Of a DNA stretch of 64,000 nt, positions 39,970 to 50,723 are shown piece by piece. Numbering within the stretch: the stretch's first letter is position 1; every line of letters begins with the position of its first letter. This DNA comes from CAVTJL01 sp963828215 (GTDB lineage: Bacteria; Pseudomonadota; Alphaproteobacteria; Geminicoccales; Geminicoccaceae), in the NCBI GenBank assembly GCA_963828215.1, contig CAWHFO010000046.1, forward strand, positions 1-64,000, in the 5' to 3' direction. Position numbers and translations under genes: made by a program. The notes beneath the pieces are model-generated. The model was not told the DNA's origin. It made no database searches and saw nothing but the letters and a program-made list of their open reading frames with translations.

Positions 39970-40435
39970 GCCGGCCGGGCCAGACGGGAAGGCCAGCGCT
40001 CCGCGGCGCGTGGCATCGGCCCGGGAACCTTGAAGTCCTCCGACAGAAGTCGCCCAGCGGTTGCATGTCGTATATGCAGGTCATACTTTACCCGAGCGCT
40101 TCGTGAACGTATTGTAATGATCGAGCTGTCTCTCTCGATTTGACGAGATCGACGGCCAACACGTCCCAGCGGGTCGCGCAGCGGGGCCGGCGAGGGGACT
40201 ATTTGCAAGAAGCGCGGTCCCGCGCTCGGCAAGGGATCGACGGCTCCAGGTCGGGGGAAGGGCTTGCGGCGCGCGTCGGATGCGGCGGGCGGTCCATGCC
40301 GACACCAGCGGAGCATGGTCGGTGCCACGAAAAAAGAAAGACAGCGATCAGGCCAGCGCGGGTCGACCCAGGACCACGATCCGCGGTCGCACGCGGCGCG
40401 CGGCGCCAGCGCGGTCGACAACCGAGGAGCGTGAC
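39970..40435. other. intergenic region before the subtilase remnant
   Basis: 466 bases. A short inverted repeat TGCAT-n7-ATGCA lies at 40062-40078 and an AT-rich patch at 40080-40130 may hold a promoter for the gene at 40436. No coding region is supported. Confidence 0.35.
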
Positions 40436-40915
40436 ATGAAGAAGGGCGAGATGCCTGTCGCCGGCATGGCGGCGAGCACGGCCGGCGGGCAGATGCCGAA
40501 GGGAGCGATGGGGCAGGTCCCCGCCGGCGGCGGGATGCCAACTGCTGGGATGGCGGGCGGTACGGGCGACGGCGGCATGCCCACGGGCCGAATGCAGGGC
40601 GAGGCCGGCGCCGCGACCTCCGGTGATGGCGGCACCGAGCAGGTGCTGGTCGAGCTTCGCACGCCGCCGGGCGGCGGCAGGATGGCCGGGATTCGGGCCG
40701 CGCAGTCGTTGGGCGTCCCGGGCCTGACCATCGATCCCGACTACGAGCCGGTGCCGATGGCCGGACCGGGCTCCTTGGGCCGCGCCGAGGGCGTGGCGGC
40801 GTAGGGCGAGGAGACCGTGGTGGTGCGCGCGACCATCGACCCCGCGCGGATCGCTGAGCTCGAGGCCAACCCGAACATGGTCAAAGTGTGGACCCGGATT
40901 GGTCGGTTTCTGACT
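40436..40915 (+). pseudogene. S8 subtilase, N-terminal part with internal amber codon
   Basis: From the ATG at 40436 (ribosome site GAGGAG) a Met/Gly-rich leader (residues 1-65, repeated GGMPTAGMAGG-type units) is followed by EQVLVELRTPPGGGRMAGIR. A TAG at 40802 interrupts, then the same frame continues VVVRATIDPARIAELEANPN, a typical inhibitor/propeptide strand of subtilisin-like proteases, to about 40905. Asp and His catalytic regions are missing. The matching C-terminal Ser domain is at 42150-42684, with an unrelated gene in between. Confidence 0.5.
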
Positions 40916-40978
40916 CATCCACGCATATCCGAATGCTTTGTGGCGACGACGTCACGGGCCACGATGAAAGGGATCACC

Positions 40979-42083
40979 ATGACGACGCGAACTCAGGAGC
41001 AGATCCTGGCGGATCTGGTCGCCAATACCGGGCGGGCTGCGCAGTTGCGGCGCAAGCTCGCGGCAAACCAGTCCCGCAACTGGCTGCTCGCACTGGTGCT
41101 GCACAGCTTTGGCCGCTTCGCCGAGAACGCTAAACTGTCCGACCTGGAGGCTGGCATCATCAACGGCCTTCAAGCAGAACGGTTATGACGACGCGGACCT
41201 GACCAAGCAGGGGAAACTGGCGTTGAAGTTGCCCAGCGCTGTACGCGCCGAACTTTTCCCGCCCGACTTCGCCGCGCTGTCGAGCGGCTCCGCGTTCACC
41301 CTCGATCAACTTCGGGCTGCTGCACCAGGGATCGTCAAGACGATGCTCGCCCAGCCCAACGTGGCAGTGGTTGACGTTGAGGGAATCCACGCCGGCCGCA
41401 CCAGGCTTCGGGACGTGCGGATGCCGTCAGAGGAGGTGCTGCGCAAGTACGCCTCTGCGGCCACCGTCGCCATCGAGCCGAATGCGCGAGCAACGGCAGC
41501 GGCAGCGGCCTCCACCTTCAAGATCAAGGCGACCAAGTTTCGATGCAACCACCGGGCAAGTGACTCGGTATTCGACCCGAAGAACGAGTTCTACGTCATC
41601 TTCGGTTCGACGTCGGCGGACGTCACGATCACCACGCAAAGCCAGGTCTTCGAGAACGTCGACACCGGCGATACTCGGAACTTCTCCGCCGTCGATGGCA
41701 ACATCTGGGGGCGCAACGGAGTGGCTGAACCGCTGCCGGCCGGAGATATCGGCGTGTTGGCGTCGGCGTGGGAGCACGACTCCGGTGACACTACCCAGGT
41801 CCGCGCCGGCGTCGCGGCGGCGTTCGCGGCGGCTTCCCTGATCCTCACGGCCACAGGTGTGGCCGCCTGGGTGGGAGCCGTGGTCGCCGGAGTCGGGGGG
41901 ATGGTGACGTGGCTGGTCGGGTTCATGGACGACGACCCCATCGCCGACCAGGTCTTCGCGCTCTCCAGTGCGCTCCTGGCCAAGCAGTTGAGCGCCGTCG
42001 GCTCTTCCATTCCCACGGAGCGCCGGTTCACGGACGGCAACGCCGACTACACGATCACGTTCACGTCGACGCACGTCTCCTGA
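40979..42083 (+). pseudogene. unrecognised protein inserted in subtilase gene, one frameshift
   Basis: About 367 residues. The ATG at 40979 follows GAAAGG. N-terminal helical part (TTRTQEQILADLVANTGRAA, NWLLALVLHSFGRFAEN), frame change near 41163, then GYDDADLTKQGKLALKLPSA. The second half has DPKNEFYVIFGSTSADVTIT, DIGVLASAWEHDSGDTTQVR, a hydrophobic AAFAAASLILTATGVAAWVG and DDDPIADQVFALSSALLAKQ, ending ADYTITFTSTHVS. The C-terminal layout (beta strands plus a glycine-rich hydrophobic hairpin) recalls uncharacterised secreted or pore-like proteins, but no family is identified. A hairpin follows the stop. Confidence 0.55.
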
Positions 42084-42100
42084 CCCCCGCAGACTGAGGG

Positions 42101-42131
42101 GGGGTCGGTGAGACTAGCTCACCGGCCCCCA
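42101..42131 (+). terminator. hairpin after the unknown gene
   Basis: A 13-base-pair stem (GGGGGTCGGTGAG with CTCACCGGCCCCC, one G-U pair) and a 5-base loop, 17 bases after the stop at 42083. No U-tract follows, so termination efficiency is uncertain. Confidence 0.55.
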
Positions 42132-42149
42132 GGTCCGACGTTCTCAACA

Positions 42150-42684
42150 TTTCCACACAACGGCTCGCTGCGGCGGCGACACCGGCCCCGGCCACGACAT
42201 TTGGGGCGCCAACGGCCATCCGCGGGTGATCACGGTGGGTGTCGTGAGCCGCGACGAACGGTTCGTGGGCTACAGCAGCGTGGGACCGGCGACCCTCGAC
42301 CCCAACAAGCCCGATTTCTGCTCGATCACGCATTTCACGGGCTATTTCACGAGCGACAGCGGCACCTCCGCAGCGAGGCCGATCGCCGGGGGTGTCACGG
42401 CACTCCTGAAGCAGGCCTCGCCGGGCCTGACCCAGGACCGTGCCAAGCTGGCCCTGAGGAGCACGGCCAAGGATATTGGGGCGCCCGGCTTCGACCGGTA
42501 TTCCGGGGCCGGCATCATCCGCGCCAAGGCCGCCTACGACACCGTCCTGCCTGCCTGGACCGGCTGGTCGAGCCTCGGCGGCGGGCTCTACTCCAATCCT
42601 GCCGCGGTGTCCTGGGCACCGGGCCGCATCGACATGTTCGCCCTCGGTGGCGATCACGCGATGTGGCACAAGTGGTTCGACTGA
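42150..42684 (+). pseudogene. S8 subtilase C-terminal part with lectin-like repeat
   Basis: The frame resumes CGGDTGPGHDIWGANGHPRV, ITVGVVSRDERFVGYSSVGP, and the catalytic Ser motif YFTSDSGTSAARPIAGGVTA, then SPGLTQDRAKLALRSTAKDI and GFDRYSGAGIIRAKAAYDTV. The last 40 residues (GWSSLGGGLYSNPAAVSWAP, RIDMFALGGDHAMWHKWFD) match a PLL/DUF346 sugar-binding propeller repeat. The stop is at 42684. It belongs to the protease that starts at 40436, from which about 200 middle residues are missing. Confidence 0.7.
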
Positions 42685-42703
42685 GCCCGGCAGCCTCGGC
42701 TCT

Positions 42704-42727
42704 ACGGGGCGCCTTCGGGCGCCCCGT
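42704..42727. terminator. bidirectional terminator between convergent genes
   Basis: Perfect 10-base-pair stem ACGGGGCGCC / GGCGCCCCGT closed by a TTCG tetraloop. It sits between the subtilase C-terminal part (stop 42684) and the enoyl-CoA hydratase gene (stop 42734) on the other strand, so it can end both transcripts. Confidence 0.8.
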
Positions 42728-42733
42728 TCGCGC

Positions 42734-43522
42734 TCAGCTGCCGGGCCAGACCGGTTTTCTTTTCTCGAGGAAGGCCTCGAGGCCTTCCTCGAAGTCGCGG
42801 CCGAGCGCGTTCTCGACGATGACCTCGGTGGTGAAGGCGTAGGCCTCCTCGAGGCCCATCTCGAGCTGTCGGTAGAAGGCGCGCTTGCCCAGCGCCAGGA
42901 CCGCCTGCGGCTTGTCGAGGAGGCGGGCGCAGAGCGCGTCGATCGCGGCATCGAGCTCGGCCCTCGGCACGACCCGGTTGACGAGCCCCAGCCTCAGCGC
43001 CTCGGCGGCGTCGATCGAATCGCCCGTGAGCAGCATCTCCATCGCCGGCTTCCTGGCGACATTGCGCGAGAGCGCCACCATGGGCGTGCTGCAGAAGAGC
43101 CCGTATTTCACGCCGCTCGTGGCGAACCTGCTTTCGTCGCTGGCGACGGCGAGGTCGCAGGCGGCGACGAGCTGGCAACCCGCGGCGAAGGCCAAGCCGT
43201 CGACACAGGCGATCACCGGCTGCGGCAGGCGGGTCAGGCCGATCATCACCCGCGAGCACTGGGAGAAAAGCGCCTTGACAGGCTCGTAGCGCCGATCCCT
43301 GCCCATCTCCTTGAGGTCGTGGCCGGCGGAGAAGGCCTTGCCGCGGCCGCCGAGCACGACGACCCGGGCGCTGTCGTCCCGCTCCAATCGGGCGATCTCC
43401 TCCTCGAGAAGTCCCAAAAGCTCACGGGAGAGGCTGTTGAAGGCGCTGGGCCGGTTGAGCGTGAGCCGCACGATGCCGCCGTCCTGCTCGCGCAGGAGCA
43501 TGGGCTCGCTCTGACTGTCCAT
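42734..43522 (-). CDS. enoyl-CoA hydratase/isomerase family protein
   Basis: 262 residues of the crotonase family. The oxyanion hole is built by KAFSAGHDLKEMGRD (after VVVLGGRG) and DGLAFAAGCQLVAACDLAVA. It also has the STPMVALSRNVARKPAMEML and AAEALRLGLVNRVVPRAELD motifs. The usual second catalytic Glu position reads LFCSTP, so hydratase activity is uncertain and an isomerase, hydrolase or decarboxylase role is possible. It is monocistronic and intact. Confidence 0.88.
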   Translation of the reverse strand: MDSQSEPMLLREQDGGIVRLTLNRPSAFNSLSRELLGLLEEEIARLERDDSARVVVLGGRGKAFSAGHDLKEMGRDRRYEPVKALFSQCSRVMIGLTRLPQPVIACVDGLAFAAGCQLVAACDLAVASDESRFATSGVKYGLFCSTPMVALSRNVARKPAMEMLLTGDSIDAAEALRLGLVNRVVPRAELDAAIDALCARLLDKPQAVLALGKRAFYRQLEMGLEEAYAFTTEVIVENALGRDFEEGLEAFLEKRKPVWPGS

Positions 43523-43608
43523 CGGGCTACCTCGCAGATCCCCTTACGCCTCGGCCTTCGGTCGTGCCTTCGTACCGGCGCCGCATCCCCCAGGGATGCC
43601 GGCTCCGC

Positions 43609-44043
43609 TCAGAACGGCCGGCTCAGGTGCACCATGAATTGCTCGAGCCGCAGGGACTGGAGCAGGCGCTCGGCGTCGCTCCCGTCCGAGCCCGGCCGAG
43701 GCTGCGGATCCGTCAGATTCGGCATCAGCTTGCCCGAGATCGACCAGCCGGTGCCGGCCGGTGGGTCCGCGGACGGCGCCTCGGCGGCTCCGGATGCCGG
43801 CGGCTCGGCGGTCGCCTGGGGCGGGGAGAAGGTCCCTGCTCCGGCCAGGCCCTTCAGGGAATCGAGGCACAAATTGAGGGTCTTGCCTTTGCCGCCGGTC
43901 GTGCCCGGGCAGCTGCCGAAGCCGGCGTCCGCCCAGGCGCCGGCCGGCCACATGGCGAGCAACAGGGCGAGCATTGTCGCCCGGCCGCCGCGACGCGGCC
44001 CGAAACGACGGTCGAGAGACTGTCTCCGGGCGAATCGTCCCAT
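43609..44043 (-). CDS. putative small periplasmic protein
   Basis: 144 residues from the ATG at 44043 (MGRFARRQSLDRRFGPRRGG). A signal peptide is likely (TMLALLLAMWPAGAWADAG), so the mature protein begins near Asp38. It holds two Cys (FGSCPGTTGG and LNLCLDSLKG), an Ala/Pro/Glu linker and a short conserved-looking end (WSISGKLMPNLTDP, LRLEQFMVHLSRPF). No family recognised. It is divergent from the MscS gene and may share its promoter region. Confidence 0.45.
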   Translation of the reverse strand: MGRFARRQSLDRRFGPRRGGRATMLALLLAMWPAGAWADAGFGSCPGTTGGKGKTLNLCLDSLKGLAGAGTFSPPQATAEPPASGAAEAPSADPPAGTGWSISGKLMPNLTDPQPRPGSDGSDAERLLQSLRLEQFMVHLSRPF

Positions 44044-44329
44044 AGCTTGCTTTATAGGGCGCGCGTCGAGGTTGATAACCCCCAATCTGCAAATTCGACG
44101 GGCAAGCCCGGCGCTGTTGCGATGTGGCGACAGGGGGGCGACGCCCGGACCTGGCATCTCCTCGGCCACCGGCCGTCTGGCTCATAGAGCAGGGCCGGGT
44201 CTCGAGCGGCCGGGGCCAGTCGCCGCCGGCTCTTTCTGCAGGATCTCCGCCGAGGGGGTGGGTTGGCCCCGCCCCGTGCGCGCGGTATTTCCCGACCTCC
44301 GACCACCGGCATCCTTGGAGATCTGACCC

Positions 44330-46652
44330 GTGACGCAATCGCCGACAACGTCGTTTTTCGTGCGTCTCGTCTCGATCCTGGTCGTTGTCGTCGGATTGTT
44401 TCCTGGTCTTTCGGGACGCTCGGCGTTGGCCCAGGCCCCGGGCTCCGGGGCCGCCGCAGCGCCGCCTGCCGGGGACGAGCCGCTCGGCGACGTCTCCCGG
44501 GCCAATCTCGAGGAGCTGAGGGCGACGCTGCAGGATCCCGCTCGACGCCAGACGCTGGTCGATCAGATCGACGCGCTGATCCAGCTCCAGGGCAAGACCC
44601 GGCAGCAGGAGACGCCGCTGCCCACGACGCTGAGCCAGACGCTGGTCGAGGGGGCGACGATGACCGCGCGGCAGACGCGGACGACGCTCGTCGAAGTCGC
44701 CGGCTATCTGGGCCAGCTGCCGCGCCTGACCGGTTGGCTGCGCAGCCTCGTGACCACGCCCGTCATGCGCGAGTGGGCGCTCAGGATGCTGCTCGAGCTT
44801 CTGACCGTCCTCGCCCTGCCGTTCGTCGTCGAGCTGGGGCTGCGGCGGGCGCTGGGCGGCACGGCGCGCTCGCTCGACGCGCGGCCGTCGGACAGGATCA
44901 CGGCCAAGGTGCCGCTGGTCCTGCTGCGGGCGCTCCTCGATATCGTGCCGGTCCTGGGCTTTCTGGCCGCGGCCTATCTGGCGCTCATGGTGGTGGCGCC
45001 GGTGCCGCAGGTCGGGTTCCTCGCCCTCAACCTCGCGAACGCCTACGCGCTCAGCCGCGCCATCCTGATCGTCGTGCGGCGGCTGCTGGCGCCCAGGGCA
45101 CCGGGGCTGCGCCTGCTGCCGCTGGGCGACGAGGCGGCGGACCTCGCCTATGGCTGGGCAAGGCGGTTCACCGTGACCGCCGTGCTGGGCTATTTCCTGA
45201 TCGAGATCGCCCGGCTGCTGGGCCTGCCCGGCCCGGTCCACGTCCTCTTCCTGCGCTTGCTCGGGCTCGTGCTGGCGGTGCTCGGGGTCGCCTTCATCCT
45301 GAAGGTCCGGGCTCCCGTCGCCCGGGTCATCCGCCACGGCCATGCTCCGCTGCTGCCGGAGGGCGCGCTGGCCCAGCAGCTCAGGAACGCCGCAGCCGTG
45401 CTCTGGCATCTGGCCGCCATCGCCTATGTGGGCCTCGTCTTCGTCGTGATCGGCTGGCGGGTCGAGGACGGCGGCGCCTACCTCCTGCGCGGCACGATCG
45501 GCTCGATCCTCGTCTTCGCGATCGCCTCGGCGCTGATGGCCTGGCTCGAGCAGCTCGTCCGGCGCAACGTGCAGGCGACCGAGGGCGAGCTGAGGCATCA
45601 GCCGGGCGCCCGCGAGCGGCTGCGCAGCTACGCCAGGATCACGAGCCACGTCCTGCGGGCGCTGGTCGCCCTCGGCCGCCCTCCTGGGCATTCTCTACCT
45701 CTGGGGGGTCGACACGCCGGCCTGGCTCGATCTGCCCTTCGCGCGCTTCGTGCTGCGCGTCGTCGGCACCGCCGCCGTCGCGAGCCTCATCGGCGTCATC
45801 GTCTGGGAGATGGTGAGCGCGGCGGTCGAGCGGGCGCTCCGCGCGCGTGAGGACGAGGAGGGCGCCTCGGTCAGGGGTGCCCGGATGCGCACCATCCTGC
45901 CGCTGCTGCGGAAGGTCGTGCTCGTCACCTTGGGCACGCTGATCGTGCTCATGGTGCTGTCCGAGGCCGGCATCAACATAGCACCGCTGATCGCCGGCGC
46001 CGGGGTCGTGGGCCTCGCCGTGGGCTTCGGCGCCCAGAAGCTCGTGCAGGACATCATCACCGGCATCTTCATTCTCGTCGAGGACGCCGTGTCGGTCGGC
46101 GACGTCGTCAACGTCGCGGGCATCGGCGGTCTCGTCGAGGACCTCTCGATCCGCTCGCTGCGCCTTCGGGACCTCGACGGCAGCGTTCACACCATCCCGT
46201 TCAGCTCGGTCTCGACCGTCACCAACCTGACGAAGACCTTCAGCTACTTCGTGGCGGACATCGGCGTCGCCTATCGCGAGGACACCGACGAGGTGGCCGA
46301 GGTCTGCCGGAAGATCGTCGACGAGATGCGGGACGACGAGAGATACCGGCGCAGCATCCTCGAGCCGCTGGAGGTGCTGGGGGTCGACAGGTTCGCCGAC
46401 TCGGCCGTGATCCTCAAGGCCCGGATCAAGACGCGGCCGATCAAGCAGTGGGACGTCGGCCGCGAGTTCAACCGCCGCATGAAGAAGCGCTTCGACGAGC
46501 TCGGCATCGAGATCCCGTTCCCGCACGTGACGCTCTATTTCGGCGAGGACAAGCAGGGCCGGGCCCCGGCCGGCCGCGTCCGCGTGGCGGCGGACAAGTC
46601 GCTGGAAGACCTCGCGGCCCTCGCCGCCGCCCGCGGAGGGGCGAGCGGCTAG
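44330..46652 (+). pseudogene. large MscS-family mechanosensitive channel, one frameshift
   Basis: About 773 residues from a GTG at 44330 (ribosome site TTGGAG). A signal peptide ends near ALAQA, a periplasmic helical domain spans residues 50-130, then about ten membrane segments. The MscS pore helix and beta domain are AGAGVVGLAVGFGAQKLVQD, VEDAVSVGDVVNVAGIGGLV, RDLDGSVHTIPFSSVSTVTN, and the cytoplasmic cage ends FPHVTLYFGED. An extra G near 45680 separates residues 1-450 from the rest. The layout resembles E. coli YbiO, an osmotic safety valve of the inner membrane. Confidence 0.88.
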
Positions 46653-46763
46653 GACCTGGTCGCATCCAGATGGGTCAGCCCGGCGGTGGCCGGACCGGAG
46701 CTGGCGCGAGGCGCTTTCGTCGCTTCTGACAGGGTCGGATGCTTTGCCTGCGCCTGCGCACTT

Positions 46764-47633
46764 TCATTGCGCCTGACGGCGAAGAACGTAGATGCCGGCC
46801 AGAGTGACGAGAGCCGTGCCGACCATGGTCCAGAGGTCCGGCACGTCCCCGAACGCCAGCACGCCGAACACCACCGCCGCGACGATCTGGATGTAGGTGA
46901 ACGGCGCCAGCACCGCGGCCGGGGCGGTCGCGAAGGCGCGAATCAGCAGGAACTGCCCTGCGCCGAAGAGCAGGCCGGAGGAGGCCCAGCAGCGGCCAGT
47001 CGGCGCGGGCCACGGGGTGCCAGGACGGCAGCAGCAGCGGGGTGACGAGGGCCAGCCCGACCGCGATGGTCCAGGCGAGCGTGACGACGGGATCGTCCCC
47101 CCGGCTCACCAGCCGCGTCAGCGCCTGGTAGAGGGCGAAGACGAATGCGGTGGCCAAGGGGAAGAGGGCGGCCCAGGCGATCGTGCCGGCGCCGGGCCGG
47201 ATGACGATCAGGATGCCCGCGAATCCGCACGCGACCCCGACCCAGCCGTGGACGGAGACCCGCTCGCCCAGCAGGGGGACCGAGAGGGCGACCAGGAGGA
47301 GAGGGGAGACGAAGCTGATCGCCGTGGCATCGGCCAGCGGCATGAGGCGAGGCCGGTGACCGCCGTCACGTTTGCGAGGACGGGGAGCAGCCCGCGTCCC
47401 GTCTGCAGGGCCGGACGCTCGCATCGGAGCAGGCCCGGCCACGCTGCCGGCCGGGCGGTCGCCAGGACGATCGGAACGGCGAAGGCGTATCTCGCCCACA
47501 CGAGCTGGACGACCGAGTACTCGCCCGAGAGGAGCTTGGCCAGACCATCCATGATAGCGAACAGGATGACACCAAGGGAGAGCAGCAAAATTGCCCTGAC
47601 CGTGAGCGCTCGATTTCGGGGCTCGCCCGGCAT
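46764..47633 (-). pseudogene. EamA/DMT-superfamily permease, frameshifted
   Basis: Ten-segment drug/metabolite transporter of about 289 residues. N-terminus MPGEPRNRALTVRAILLLSL, then VQLVWARYAFAVPIVLATAR, PLADATAISFVSPLLLVALS, FAGILIVIRPGAGTIAWAAL and, after a second frame change, APAAVLAPFTYIQIVAAVVF and VTLAGIYVLRRQAQ ending at 46764. Frame changes lie near 47345 (a base missing) and near 46985. Two EamA domains are recognisable. The substrate is unknown. Confidence 0.8.
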
Positions 47634-47902
47634 CAGAGCCGGGTCGTCTGTTTGCCGGTGATCGTGCCTTGTGCACGAGCCATCGGATCCTGCCCAATGC
47701 TTCGCGCCTTCGACGGGCCTTCTCGGTTACATGGTCGGGATCGCCGGTTCAGAATGGAGCCCTGACCTCGAAACCGATCCCCTGGCGCTCGGACCCATCG
47801 TAGTACGAGTCCGGCAGCAACAGGATCGGCCGTTCTGTTCTCGATAGGTCCAGGCGCCGTCGGGCGCCGAGGTGGCCGAAGTGGCAGACCACCCGGCCGG
47901 AT

Positions 47903-48890
47903 CTACGGAGTGCTCGCCACCGTCTCGGCAGTCCTGCCGTTGCCCTTGCCGCGCGCAGCCTCGGCATCGCGCCGGGCCCGCATCTGGCAGGCGTCCCAGT
48001 AGGGCTCGCCGCCGAAGCGCTCGACCAGCAGGTCGATCAGGGCGCGCAGCTTGCCCGGGACCTGGGCGCCCGGCGGGCGGACCACGTAGAGGCCGCCCTC
48101 CGGCAGCGGGTACTCCAGGAGCAGCGGCTCGAGGGCGCCGCGCTCGATCGCCGCGCCGGCGAGGAAGGTCGGCAGCACGGCGATGCCGAGCCCGGCCGCG
48201 GCGGCGTGCAGCAGGGCCTCGCCATTGTCCGCCCGAAAGCGCCCTTCGGGCCGGACCGTGATCCAGCGCCGCCCGGCCCGGAACCGCCAGCGCTCGCGCT
48301 CGACGGCGCCCGTGTAGACGAGGCAGGCGTGCCGGGCCAGATCGTCCGGAACCGCCGGGCGCCCGGCCCGCGCCAGATAGGCGGCGCTGGCCACCGCGGC
48401 GAAGCGGATCGCGGCGATGCGGCGGGCCACGAGGCTCGAAATCGACGAGCGTGCCGAGCCGGATGGCGGCGTCGAAGCGCTCGGCGACGAGGTCGACGCG
48501 GCGGTCGCTGTAGGCGGCCTCGATCGTCAGCCTCGGATGGCGCGCCGCCAGCTCCGCCAGGACCGGCGCCACGTGGCTCGTGCCGAAGGAGAGGGGGACC
48601 GACAGGCAGAGGCGGCCCACCACCTCGCCGCTCCGCTGCGCCACCGCCTCCTGCGCCTCGTCCAGATCGACCAGGATGCGCTCGGCCCGGACCTTGTATT
48701 CCAGGCCGGCCTCGGTCGGGCTGACCCCCCGGGTGGTGCGGCTCAGCAGGCGAGCGCCGAGCTCGGTCTCGAGCCGCGCGAGCCGCCGGCTGACGATCGA
48801 TTTCGAGACGCCCAGGCGCTGGGCCGCGCGGCTGAAGCCGCCGCTCTCGGCGACCTCGACGAACGCCCGGATATCGTCCAGCTCGGCCAT
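47903..48890 (-). pseudogene. LysR-family transcriptional regulator, one frameshift
   Basis: The winged helix starts MAELDDIRAFVEVAESGGFS with RLGVSKSIVSRRLARLETEL. The effector domain follows (GRLCLSVPLSFGTSHVAPVL, then after an extra T near 48432 LVARRIAAIRFAAVASAAYL, GEALLHAAAAGLGIAVLPTF). The corrected length is about 328 residues. It diverges from an azoreductase gene across 113 bases, the usual arrangement for a LysR protein that controls its neighbour in response to quinones or electrophiles. Likely autorepressed, as is common in the family. Confidence 0.85.
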
Positions 48891-49003
48891 TGGAGTGTTC
48901 CTGTGCCGTCAACAATCTGGTTCCCAGAATGGCGATTTTTGCGGGATTCCGCGATCCCCAAATCAGCGGTGTGCCAAAGGTCCACCGACAGCGAGGGTTC
49001 GCC

Positions 49004-49633
49004 ATGTCCACCGTGCTCGTCGTCAACAGCAGCGCCAGCGGCGATGCCTCGGTCTCGAGGTCCCTGGTGCGGCAGGCCGTGTCGCGCCTGCTGGCCCAGG
49101 ATCCGACGCTGCGCGTGGTGACGCGCGACCTCGGGGCGAGCCCGGTGCCGCATCTGACGGCCGAGACGGTCACGGGCGTTCGGGGTGCCGAGGCGACGAC
49201 CGAGGCCGAAGCGGCCGCGCGTGCCCTTTCCGACGCGCTGATCGCCGAGCTCGAGGCGGCCGACGTGATCGTCATCGGGGCGCCCATGTACAATTTCGGG
49301 ATCCCGTCGACGCTGAAAGCGTGGTTCGACCACGTGCTGCGCGCCGGCCGGACGTTTCGGTATTCGGCGGCCGGCCCCGAGGGGCTCTTGAAGGGCAAGC
49401 GCGCCATCGTCGTCGAGAGCCGGGGCGGCCTCTACAGCGAGGGCCCGGCCCAGGCGATGGACGGCCAGGAGCCGCATCTGCGCACCATGCTCGGCTTCAT
49501 GGGCATCACGGACGTGGCCTTCGTCCGCGCCGAGCGGCTGGGCCTGGGCCCCGAGGCCCGCGAGCAGGCGATCGCCAGCGCCCTGGCCGAGCTCGAGCTC
49601 CTCGCCGGACGATCCTTGCCCCGCGCCGCCTGA
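49004..49633 (+). CDS. azoR: FMN-dependent NADH-azoreductase
   Basis: 209 residues, flavodoxin-like fold. FMN phosphate loop VLVVNSSASGDASVSRSLVR, then VIVIGAPMYNFGIPSTLKAW, FDHVLRAGRTFRYSAAGPEG and ESRGGLYSEGPAQAMDGQEP. It reduces quinones and azo compounds with NAD(P)H in the cytoplasm. It is divergently paired with a LysR regulator. Confidence 0.92.
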   Translation: MSTVLVVNSSASGDASVSRSLVRQAVSRLLAQDPTLRVVTRDLGASPVPHLTAETVTGVRGAEATTEAEAAARALSDALIAELEAADVIVIGAPMYNFGIPSTLKAWFDHVLRAGRTFRYSAAGPEGLLKGKRAIVVESRGGLYSEGPAQAMDGQEPHLRTMLGFMGITDVAFVRAERLGLGPEAREQAIASALAELELLAGRSLPRAA

Positions 49634-49700
49634 CCGCCAGCGGCCGAGCGCCTCGTCGCCGCGCCCGGGCCGCGCTAGAAGACGCCTGGAGGTACCCGCC

Positions 49701-50610
49701 ATGTCCATTCGACCGGTGAAAAGAATCGTCCCGTCGCGCCCGACCATGGAGGGTGCGGGCGTGAAGCTGCGCCGCGCCTTCGGCTTCGGCGACACGGCCG
49801 AGCACGACCCTTTTCTTCTGTTCGACGACTTTCGCAACGACCGGCCGGACGACTACCGGGCCGGGTTTCCCTGGCATCCGCACCGCGGCATCGAGACCAT
49901 CACCTACGTGCTGGCCGGGTCCGTGGACCATGGGGACAGCCTGGGCAACCAGGGGACGCTGGGTGCGGGCGACGTGCAGTGGATGACCGCCGGCAGCGGC
50001 ATCATGCACCAGGAGATGCCCAAGGGCGATCCCAAGGGCCGGATGCACGGCTTCCAGCTCTGGGCCAACCTGCCCTCGTCGCTCAAGATGACGGCACCCC
50101 GCTACCAGGACATCCCGGGCGGCGAGATTCCGGAGATCGTCGACGACGACGGGACGCGGGTCCGGGTCGTCTGCGGCGAGTTCTGGGGCAGGCGCGGCCC
50201 CGTCGACGGCATCGCCGCCGATCCCCGCTATCTCGACATCCGGGTCCCGCCCGGCAAGCGCAAGACCCTGCCCGTCGAGACCTACAGAAGCGCCTTCGCC
50301 TACGTCTTCGAGGGCTCGGGCACCTTTCGCGACGCCTCGGCGCCGATGGGCGTCCTGACCGAGAAGACGGTGGACGAGGAGGAGGTCCTGGTGCGCGAGC
50401 AGCGTCGGCAACCGCTCGCTCGTGCTGTTCGGCGCCGGCGACGAGGTCACCGTGCAGGCCGGCGAGGAGGGCATTCGTTTTCTCCTCGTCTCCGGCAAGC
50501 CGATCGAGGAGCCGGTCGCCTGGTACGGCCCGATCGTCATGAACACGCAGGCGGAGCTGCAGCAGGCCGTGTCGGAGCTGCGGGCGGGGACGTTTATCAG
50601 GCACGGGTAG
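49701..50610 (+). pseudogene. pirin family protein, one frameshift
   Basis: Bicupin of about 302 residues. First cupin metal site FPWHPHRGIETITYVLAGSV with HGDSLGNQGTLGAGDVQWMT and the conserved GIMHQEMPKGDPKGRMHGFQ, then LWANLPSSLKM. An extra base near 50400 is followed by RSLVLFGAGDEVTVQAGEEG and PVAWYGPIVMNTQAELQQAV. Some pirins degrade quercetin-like flavonoids, which would fit the azoreductase next door. Its last 22 residues recur, diverged, at 53179-53247. Confidence 0.88.
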
Positions 50611-50723
50611 GGGGCGCGGGCGGGCCTGCTTCCGCGGTGAGGGGGCAGGCTCGCCCGCGTGTTGCCCGCAATGTATGCACGGCGTAGCCTCGCTGCTGGC
50701 AGTTGTCCGCGAGGAAGGCGCCA

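Noticed and set aside
40802..40804. in-frame TAG in the subtilase N-terminal part as possible recoding (Pyl or readthrough)
   Set aside because: The downstream frame also loses homology within 35 codons and the gene lacks its catalytic Asp and His, so simple decay explains it.
43544..45691. 715-codon minus-strand open frame opposite the MscS gene
   Set aside because: Antisense of the channel gene, rich in Gln/Arg/Asp without any motif.
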